Source of the DNA: Variovorax sp037204085
GTDB taxonomy: Bacteria; Pseudomonadota; Gammaproteobacteria; Burkholderiales; Burkholderiaceae_C
Assembly: GCF_037204085.1 (NCBI RefSeq)
Contig: NZ_JBBCBW010000010.1
Coordinates: 100,252 to 164,251 of the forward strand
DNA length: 64,000 nt
Direction of reading: 5' to 3'
Positions within the stretch are counted from its first letter, which is position 1. Each line of letters opens with the position of its first letter. The translations under genes were made by a program, and so were the position numbers. Shown here piece by piece: positions 58,088-64,000 of this stretch. Under the pieces are notes generated by a model. It had not been told where the DNA came from. It searched no databases and saw only the letters and a list, made by a program, of their open reading frames with translations.

Positions 58088-59059
58088 TCAGGGGCGTCCC
58101 AGCGAGTTGGTGGCGGGCGGCGCGGAGAAGCCCGGTTCGCCCGGCCCCGCCGCGGTGCCGCCATTGCCGAACAGCAGCGATTGCGGGTTGTCGTTGATGC
58201 CGTCGGCCGCGCGGCCCAGCCGGCGGACCGCGCGCGAGGTGTCGTCGGCCACCCGGTTCACTCGCGGCAGCGTGGCCGAGTTGAACGAGTCGACCGCCTG
58301 CGCCAGCGCCTTGGTGCCGTCGCCCAGGCGTTCGATCGGGCCTTCGGGCGCATTGAGCCGGCTCACCGTGGTGTTGAAATTGTTGGCAACGCGCGAGACA
58401 TCGCCGGCCGCCGTCTTTACCGACGACAGCGTGCCGGGCAGCGCCGCGAGCGTCGGGTTGAGCCCGGTCTTCACCGTGTTGTCCAGCTGCTTGAGCAGCG
58501 TGTTGGCGCTAGACGACGCCGCTGCAATGTTCTCCAGCGCATCGGCCACCCGCTTCTGGTTGCCGTCGCCGAGCAGCTGGTTGGCGCGTTTCGTGGCTTC
58601 GTCGATCTGGTTGATGATGGCTTCGCCGCGGTCTTGCAGTTGCGCGAGCATCGAGGGCTTGAGCGGAATGCGCGGCGGGTCGTCGTTGTTGGGCGCAAGC
58701 ACCACGTTCGATTCGCCCTTGTCGTCCAGCGCGATGAAGGCCAGGCCGGTCACTCCCTGGTAGCTCAGCGTGGCAAAGCTCGACGTGGTGAGCGGCACGC
58801 GCTGGTCGACCGTGATGCGCACGCGCACGTTGCCCTTGGTCTTGGGGTCGAAGTCGATCGAGGTCACCTTGCCGACCGCGATGCCCCGGTAGCGCACCAT
58901 CGCCTGCGGCTGCAGGCCGCTGACCGGATCGCGCGTGGAGAGCTCGTAGATGTTGCGCACGGTGTTGTCGCGCGTGAACCAGACCACCAGCCCCACGAGC
59001 ACGGCAATGAGGCCGAGCACGAAGGCGCCGGCGGCGAGGGCATGGGCTTTGTTTTCCAT
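58088..59059 (-). CDS. MlaD-family (MCE) lipid-binding protein
   Basis: 323 residues: an N-terminal transmembrane segment (about 8-27), an MCE domain (about 38-120) with V-R-Y-R-G-I-A-V-G-K-V and G-V-T-G-L-A-F-I-A-L, and a long helical C-terminal region (about 150-300). The long helical tail is more like PqiB/LetB or Mce proteins than short E. coli MlaD. It would form a periplasmic conduit for lipids. Confidence 0.9.
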   Translation of the reverse strand: MENKAHALAAGAFVLGLIAVLVGLVVWFTRDNTVRNIYELSTRDPVSGLQPQAMVRYRGIAVGKVTSIDFDPKTKGNVRVRITVDQRVPLTTSSFATLSYQGVTGLAFIALDDKGESNVVLAPNNDDPPRIPLKPSMLAQLQDRGEAIINQIDEATKRANQLLGDGNQKRVADALENIAAASSSANTLLKQLDNTVKTGLNPTLAALPGTLSSVKTAAGDVSRVANNFNTTVSRLNAPEGPIERLGDGTKALAQAVDSFNSATLPRVNRVADDTSRAVRRLGRAADGINDNPQSLLFGNGGTAAGPGEPGFSAPPATNSLGRP

Positions 59060-59073
59060 GGTGTGGCTACCTT

Positions 59074-59892
59074 TCAGTGGGCCGCGCCGGCAGTTGGCGG
59101 CGCGGCGTTGGAGGGTTTGTCATGCAGGGCCTCCAAGGCGCGCTGGCCGCGCCCTCCCAGAAAATATTCATGAATGAACGGATGCGGATACGCAATGACT
59201 TCGCGCGCCGAGCCGCTGACGATGACCTTGTGGTCGGCCAGCACTGCAATGCGGGTGCTCAGGTCGAACAGCGTGTCCAGGTCGTGCGTGACCATGACCA
59301 CCGTCAGGCCCAGTTCGCGGTGCAGGCCGCGCAGCAGATCGCAGAAACTGTCGGAGGCCTCGGGGTCGAGGCCGGCCGTGGGCTCGTCGAGCAGCAGCAG
59401 CGGCGGGTCCATGATGAGCGCGCGCGCCAGCGCCACGCGCTTGATCATGCCGCCCGACAGGTCGGCCGGGCTCATGTTGGCGTGCCGCGGCTGCAGGCCC
59501 ACCATCTGCAGCTTGACCAGGGCCGCGTTGCGAATCAACTCGTCGGGCAGCAGCTTGAGCTCGCGCAGCGGAAAGGCAATGTTCTCGAGCACGCTGAAGG
59601 CCGAGAACAGCGCGCCGTGCTGGAACAGCATGCCCACGTTGGCCGCGCCCTTGGCGCTGAGTTCGCCGGGCGCCCGGCCCAGCACCTCGACCGTGCCCTT
59701 CGACGGTTTTTCGAGCCCGAGGATCTGGCGCAGCAGCACCGTCTTGCCGGTGCCCGATCCGCCCACGAGCGAGAGCACTTCGCCGCGCCCGATGTGCAGG
59801 TCGAGGTCGCGGTGCACCACGTGCTCGCCCTCGGCATTCTTGAACACCGTCCAGAGCTTGCTGATGTCGACGACGTTGTTCGGATCGCTCAT
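59074..59892 (-). CDS. MlaF-like ABC ATP-binding protein
   Basis: 272 residues with Walker A G-G-S-G-T-G-K-T-V, signature L-S-G-G-M-I-K-R and Walker B L-L-L-L-D-E-P-T-A-G-L-D. It powers lipid transport with the adjacent MlaE-like permease, whose stop overlaps its start by 4 bp. Confidence 0.93.
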   Translation of the reverse strand: MSDPNNVVDISKLWTVFKNAEGEHVVHRDLDLHIGRGEVLSLVGGSGTGKTVLLRQILGLEKPSKGTVEVLGRAPGELSAKGAANVGMLFQHGALFSAFSVLENIAFPLRELKLLPDELIRNAALVKLQMVGLQPRHANMSPADLSGGMIKRVALARALIMDPPLLLLDEPTAGLDPEASDSFCDLLRGLHRELGLTVVMVTHDLDTLFDLSTRIAVLADHKVIVSGSAREVIAYPHPFIHEYFLGGRGQRALEALHDKPSNAAPPTAGAAH

Positions 59893-61058
59893 GCTCTGAA
59901 CCCGACTCCCTTGAACAGCACCGCGAACAACGCGTCGACCAGGATCACCGCTGTGATCGAGGCCACGACCGACGAGGTCGTGCCGCGTCCCAGGCTCTCG
60001 GTGTTGGGTTTCACCTTCATGCCGAAGTAGCAGCCGATCAGCGCAATCAAGATGCCGAACACCGCCGACTTGGCGAGCGCGAGCCAGAGATTGACGATCG
60101 GCACCGCGCGAGGGAGTGCCGATAGAAAGTAGGCCGGTGAAATGTCGAGCGCGGCATCAGCCGCCAGCATGCCGCCCGCAAGCGCCGCCATCGACGTCCA
60201 CAGGCTGATCAGCGGCATCGCGATGGCGAGCGCCAGCACGCGCGGCATCACCAGCCTGAAGCCGTGCGGAATGCCCATCACGCGCATGGCGTCGAGTTCT
60301 TCGGTCACGCGCATCACGCCGATCTGCGCGGTGATGGCTGAGCCCGAGCGCCCGGCGATGAGCACCGCGGCCAGCACCGGCCCGAGTTCGCGGATCAGCG
60401 ACAGCCCGAGGATGTTGACCACGAAAGCCTCGGCGCCGTACTGGCGAAGCTGTTGCGAGATCAGGTAAGCCAGCACCACGCCGATCAACAGGCCCACCAG
60501 CGCAGTGATGTGCAAGGCCGTGGCGCCGAATTGGTAAAGGTGGCCCGAAAAATCGCGCCAGGGCGCGCGGTGCGGCGCGCGCAGGAGCGTACCCACGTCG
60601 AGTGCGAGCTGGCCGACCAGCCCTACGAAATCGCGCATCACTTCGAGCGCGCGCGCGCCGGTGTGCGAGAAATGGCGCACCCGCTCGGCCAGCGTGGGCG
60701 GCGGCTCCTCGGGCGTTCCGACCGTGTACTGGGCGACCTGGTCGAGCACCGCCTTGTGCTGCGGCGACATCTCGAGCGTGGCCGGCCAGTCGTGCCGCCA
60801 GTGTTCCCACAGCAGCTGCGCACCGATGTGGTCGAGCTGCTCGATGGGGCGCAGGTCCCAGGCGCGGTCGTCCGACGGCGGTGCGCCTGCCAGGTCTTTT
60901 TCGAGGGCTTGCCACGCGGGCCGCGACGAGATGGCCAGCGTGGTCCATCGGCCGCGCGCCACGGTCCAGCTGCGGCCGTCCTGCTCGCGCTGCTCGACAC
61001 GCGGCAACACGCTGTCGGCGGCGGATGCGTCGTCGGCAGGCGAAGTTGCTATGGGCAT
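59889..61058 (-). CDS. MlaE-like permease with N-terminal STAS-like domain
   Basis: 389 residues from the ATG at 61058. Residues 1-110 are soluble and resemble a STAS/MlaB-type domain (L-A-G-A-P-P ... W-D-L-R-P-I-E-Q-L-D-H-I-G-A-Q-L-L-W). The MlaE permease domain (about 145-389) has L-G-L-S-L-I-R-E-L-G-P-V-L-A-A-V-L and E-E-L-D-A-M-R-V-M-G-I. So MlaB function seems to be fused here. First gene of the lipid transport operon. Confidence 0.9.
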   Translation of the reverse strand: MPIATSPADDASAADSVLPRVEQREQDGRSWTVARGRWTTLAISSRPAWQALEKDLAGAPPSDDRAWDLRPIEQLDHIGAQLLWEHWRHDWPATLEMSPQHKAVLDQVAQYTVGTPEEPPPTLAERVRHFSHTGARALEVMRDFVGLVGQLALDVGTLLRAPHRAPWRDFSGHLYQFGATALHITALVGLLIGVVLAYLISQQLRQYGAEAFVVNILGLSLIRELGPVLAAVLIAGRSGSAITAQIGVMRVTEELDAMRVMGIPHGFRLVMPRVLALAIAMPLISLWTSMAALAGGMLAADAALDISPAYFLSALPRAVPIVNLWLALAKSAVFGILIALIGCYFGMKVKPNTESLGRGTTSSVVASITAVILVDALFAVLFKGVGFRA

Positions 61059-61206
61059 GGTGCGGCGGGGCAGGGCGAAGTAAGAAAAAAGAAGCGGTCG
61101 GAAAGGGCGCATCGTAACCGGATGAATCGGCTTTTCCCGTACGCCGCGCCGGTGCTTTGCGTAGGGCGGAACGCCGTTCGAATGGCCACGCGTGTCCTTT
61201 TTCCGG

Positions 61207-62115
61207 TCAGTTCCAGGCCCGCGCCAAAGCGTTCCACGCGCTCGCGATCACCGGCTCGTTGCGCCGGGCTGCCAGCGAGACAAAGCGCAGCGCGCAGTCG
61301 AGCTGCACACGGTCGGCCATCACCAGGCCGTGCGACTGGCTCTCGCGGATGGCGATGGAGTCGCGCAGCAGGCTCAGCCCCACGCCGGACTTCAGCAGGT
61401 CGAGCATCGAGGCTTCCTGGTCCACCAGCGCCGCACGTCGCGGCGAAAGCCCGAGCGGGCCGAACACCTTGTTGAGCAGCCGGTGGTGCGCGGATTCCGG
61501 CGGCGTGCCCAGCCACGGCAAGGCGGCCAGTGCTTTCCAGTCGCGGCCCAGCACCTGCGGCCCCCAGCCCGCGGGCGCGACCACGCGGTAGGTGAAGCGG
61601 GTGAGCGTGCGTGCCGCGAGCAGCGGCGACGCGGCGGCCTCGCCATCGTCATCCGTATCGAGATGAAAACCCACGTCGAGCTCGCCGCGCAGCACCTGGG
61701 CCAGCACGGTGCCGCTCATGCCGTGGCGCAACTCGGTCTCGATCTGCGGCGCGGATTCGACAAGCTCTCGCAGGAACACGCCAAGCCGGGTGAACTCCGG
61801 GTCGAGGATGGTGCCGATGCGCAGCGCCCCGCGCACCGTGCCCTGCAGGTTGCGCGCGGCCTGCTGCAGGTCGCCCACGGCCGAAAGCACGCGCTCGGCT
61901 TGCGGCAGCAACGCGGCCCCGTCGGCAGTGAGCGCCAGCCCGTGCGGTGTGCGCGTGAAGAGCTGGAGCCCGGTCTCTTCGGCCAGGCGCTTCAATTGCA
62001 GGCTCACCGCGGGCTGCGTCAGGTGCAGCCGCTCGGCGGCGCGCGACACGCTGCCCTCGCGCGCCGCAAGCACGAAGGCGCGCAAGATCTGGAGGTCCAG
62101 GGCGGCGGCAGTCAT
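61207..62115 (-). CDS. LysR-family transcriptional regulator
   Basis: 302 residues: a helix-turn-helix at about 8-65 (A-A-R-E-G-S-V-S-R-A-A-E-R-L-H-L-T-Q-P-A-V-S-L-Q-L) and the periplasmic-binding-like effector domain. Divergent from the GMC oxidoreductase across 134 bp that contain LysR-type sites, so it probably controls that gene and itself. Confidence 0.93.
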   Translation of the reverse strand: MTAAALDLQILRAFVLAAREGSVSRAAERLHLTQPAVSLQLKRLAEETGLQLFTRTPHGLALTADGAALLPQAERVLSAVGDLQQAARNLQGTVRGALRIGTILDPEFTRLGVFLRELVESAPQIETELRHGMSGTVLAQVLRGELDVGFHLDTDDDGEAAASPLLAARTLTRFTYRVVAPAGWGPQVLGRDWKALAALPWLGTPPESAHHRLLNKVFGPLGLSPRRAALVDQEASMLDLLKSGVGLSLLRDSIAIRESQSHGLVMADRVQLDCALRFVSLAARRNEPVIASAWNALARAWN

Positions 62116-62190
62116 ATAAGAACGATTTATAAGCCAACAACGCCGAAATCATTGGCTTTTTGCCGGCAGCTTGGGCGAAACTTGCCCAAG
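62116..62190. promoter_or_regulatory. LysR-type and palindromic sites in the lysR-GMC gap
   Basis: Three symmetric elements: ATAA-N7-TTAT at 62116-62130 (a T-N11-A box touching the lysR start), AAGCCAA/TTGGCTT at 62131-62137 and 62152-62158, and CTTGGGC-N7-GCCCAAG at 62170-62190. The cluster fits a LysR divergent control region. Protein assignment is from position. Confidence 0.5.
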
Positions 62191-62249
62191 AGGCCCGCGC
62201 GGGGCCCATGAGCATCAAAAATATCGTTCCCCGGAGACAAGCAGGCGCC

Positions 62250-63878
62250 ATGAGCGACAACACATTCGACTACATCGTCATCGGCGGCGGCACGGCCGGC
62301 GCGCTGATGTGCAACCGGCTGACCCGCAAATCGCAACAGCGCACGCTGCTGATCGAGGCCGGCCGCAAGGACGATTACCACTGGATCCACATTCCGGTGG
62401 GCTACCTGTATTGCATCGGCAATCCGCGCACCGACTGGCTCTACAGCACCGAGCCCGACGCGGGCCTCAACGGGCGCACGCTGCGTTACCCGCGCGGCAA
62501 GACGCTGGGCGGCTGCTCCAGCATCAACGGCATGATCTACATGCGCGGCCAGTCGCGCGACTACGACCAGTGGGCGCAGCTCACGGGCGACGACGGCTGG
62601 AAGTGGCAGAACGTGCTGCCCGATTTCAAGAAGCACGAGGACTACTACCTCGGCGCCGACGAGCTGCACGGCGCCGGCGGCGAATGGCGCGTGGAAAAAC
62701 AGCGCCTGCGCTGGGACATCCTCGACGCGTTCGCCGAAGCCGCCGTGCAGGCTGGCGTTCCGCACAGCACCGACTTCAACCGCGGCAGCAACGAAGGCGT
62801 TGGCTACTTCCAGGTCAACCAGAAGAACGGCTGGCGCTGGAACACGGCGAAGGCGTTCTTGCGGCCCGTGTGCTACGGCCGGCCCAATTTCGAGATGTGG
62901 GTCAATGCGCACGTCTCCAAGCTGATCATCGAGACCCAGCCCGACGGCAGCCAGCGCTGCACCGGCGTGCAGGTGTGGGACGGCCACGAGATGATCACCG
63001 CGCATGCCACGCGCGAAGTGGTGCTCTGCGCGGGCAGCATCGGCTCGCCGCAAATCCTGCAGCTTTCGGGCATCGGCCCGGCCGAGCTGCTGCGCCAGCA
63101 TGGCATCGATGTGGTGGTCGACGCGCCCGGCGTGGGTGCCAACCTGCAAGACCATTTGCAGATTCGCGCGGTCTACAAGATCAACGGCGCACCCACGCTC
63201 AATGTGCTGGCGTCGTCGATGTATGGCAAGGCAAAAATCGGCCTTGAATACCTGATGAAGCGCAGCGGGCCGATGAGCATGGCGCCGTCGCAGTTGGGCG
63301 CCTTCACGCGCAGTTCGCCCGAGCATGAGTGGCCCAATCTTGAGTACCACGTGCAGCCGCTGTCGCTCGACGCTTTCGGCGAGCCGCTGCACAGCTTTCC
63401 GGCCTTTACCGCGAGCGTGTGCAACCTCAACCCCACGAGCCGCGGCACCGTGCGCATCAAGAGTCCGCGCTTCCAGGACGCGCCCGCCATTGCACCCAAC
63501 TACCTGAGCACCAATGAAGACCGCAAGGTGGCGGCCGATTCGCTGCGCGTAACGCGCCGCATTGCATCGCAGCCCGCACTCGCCAAGTACAAGCCAGAGG
63601 AATGGAAGCCCGGCGTTCAGTACCAGAGCGATGAAGACCTGGCGCGCCTCGCCGGCGACATCGCAACCACGATCTTCCATCCGGTGGGCACAACCAAGAT
63701 GGGCGCCGACGGCGACCCGATGGCGGTGCTCGACTCGAAGCTGCGCGTGCGTGGTGTGCAGGGGCTGCGAGTGGTCGACGCGGGTGCGATGCCGACCATT
63801 ACGAGTGGCAACACGAACAGCCCGACGCTGATGATGGCCGAGAAGGCTGTGGGGTGGATTCTGGAAGCGAATCGCTGA
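62250..63878 (+). CDS. GMC-family FAD oxidoreductase (choline dehydrogenase-like)
   Basis: 542 residues: FAD motif G-G-G-T-A-G at 12-17, GMC signature 1 (Y-P-R-G-K-T-L-G-G-C-S-S-I-N-G), signature 2 (G-S-I-G-S-P-Q-I-L-Q-L-S-G-I-G), and the C-terminal F-H-P-V-G-T-T-K-M-G. It oxidises an alcohol to an aldehyde; the substrate is unknown. Starts at 62250, which has a CGGAGA ribosome-binding site; in-frame ATGs at 62160 and 62208 are less likely. No signal peptide. Confidence 0.93.
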   Translation: MSDNTFDYIVIGGGTAGALMCNRLTRKSQQRTLLIEAGRKDDYHWIHIPVGYLYCIGNPRTDWLYSTEPDAGLNGRTLRYPRGKTLGGCSSINGMIYMRGQSRDYDQWAQLTGDDGWKWQNVLPDFKKHEDYYLGADELHGAGGEWRVEKQRLRWDILDAFAEAAVQAGVPHSTDFNRGSNEGVGYFQVNQKNGWRWNTAKAFLRPVCYGRPNFEMWVNAHVSKLIIETQPDGSQRCTGVQVWDGHEMITAHATREVVLCAGSIGSPQILQLSGIGPAELLRQHGIDVVVDAPGVGANLQDHLQIRAVYKINGAPTLNVLASSMYGKAKIGLEYLMKRSGPMSMAPSQLGAFTRSSPEHEWPNLEYHVQPLSLDAFGEPLHSFPAFTASVCNLNPTSRGTVRIKSPRFQDAPAIAPNYLSTNEDRKVAADSLRVTRRIASQPALAKYKPEEWKPGVQYQSDEDLARLAGDIATTIFHPVGTTKMGADGDPMAVLDSKLRVRGVQGLRVVDAGAMPTITSGNTNSPTLMMAEKAVGWILEANR

Positions 63879-63923
63879 GGCCGCGCTTCTTTTTGGGACT
63901 GTTGCTGGTTCGGGGCGCTGCTG

Positions 63924-64000
63924 TTCAGGGCTTGTGCAAAGGCCACCGGGTACTCCCCTCCGCGAATGTCCCCCGCCTTCGGCTCCTCCTTTATTTCGCT
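63924..64000 (+). repeat. Dispersed hairpin repeat, copy 3 (runs to window end)
   Basis: Near-identical to copy 1 over 63924-63974, then hairpin GCC-TTC-GGC (63975-63983), then TCCTCCTTTATTTCGCT to the last base. The stem is shorter than in copies 1 and 2, but the flanks are preserved. The element may continue beyond the window. Confidence 0.85.

Overview
This is a high-GC (roughly 65-68 %) chromosomal segment of a beta-proteobacterium, most likely Variovorax or a close Comamonadaceae relative. The evidence is the housekeeping order (alr followed further on by radA; gatBAC next to mreBCD-mrdA; divergent xth and pyrE), many orphan Bug-type (tripartite tricarboxylate) binding proteins, and dense aromatic catabolism. 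I see no rRNA, tRNA, CRISPR array, integrase or transposase.

Layout. (1) 1-115 is the end of alanine racemase, followed by a short membrane ORF. (2) 339-12835, all on the minus strand, is a homoprotocatechuate (hpa) meta-cleavage cluster: hpaR, split hpaG1/hpaG2, a Bug protein, hpaE, a LigA/LigB-type two-subunit ring-cleavage dioxygenase in place of ordinary HpaD, hpaF, hpaH and hpaI. It continues into an IlvD/EDD dehydratase, a second Bug protein, a class II aldolase and a ketopantoate-reductase-like gene. (3) 12935-19094 carries radA, a lipoprotein, a small membrane protein, rdgC, ilvE, a zinc-finger protein and an O-antigen-ligase-like protein. (4) 19166-24846 (minus) is a tightly coupled five-gene run: ketosynthase, ketosynthase-like chain length factor, flavin halogenase-like oxidoreductase, response regulator and histidine kinase. 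An AmpG-like MFS protein and an M48 protease follow. (5) 27480-39326 (plus) is a nitrogen-scavenging locus: allophanate hydrolase AtzF, an SsuABC/NitT-type ABC importer, an AtzH/HpxZ-like protein, a BMP-family ABC importer, a biuret hydrolase (BiuH), a second cysteine hydrolase and a GntR regulator. Two sigma-54 promoters with the same architecture and the same adjacent operator head its two halves. (6) 39339-49730 carries xth, pyrE, a DUF4124 protein, gatB/gatA/gatC, mreBCD and mrdA. (7) 49857-56358 is a homogentisate module: fahA, hmgA, a small DUF2783 protein, a flavin monooxygenase, an MBL protein and a divergent IclR regulator. A Sir2 gene follows. (8) 57121-61058 carries a DUF3185 protein and an Mla/Pqi-type lipid transport operon. 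(9) 61207-63878 is a LysR / GMC oxidoreductase divergent pair.

How the genes work together. The hpa and homogentisate modules would complete meta- and para-hydroxyphenylacetate breakdown, but the first hydroxylase for the 4-hydroxy route (hpaBC) and maleylacetoacetate isomerase are not in the window. The nitrogen locus would import biuret/triuret-like compounds and break them through allophanate to ammonia under nitrogen limitation. Two kinds of dispersed intergenic repeat are present: a Variovorax-type hairpin element (three copies, with stems that covary) and an inverted-pair REP-like element (two pairs).

The strongest candidates for something not yet described are the paired sigma-54/operator architecture of the biuret/triuret locus, the two-component system coupled to the ketosynthase/halogenase genes, and the covarying hairpin repeat.
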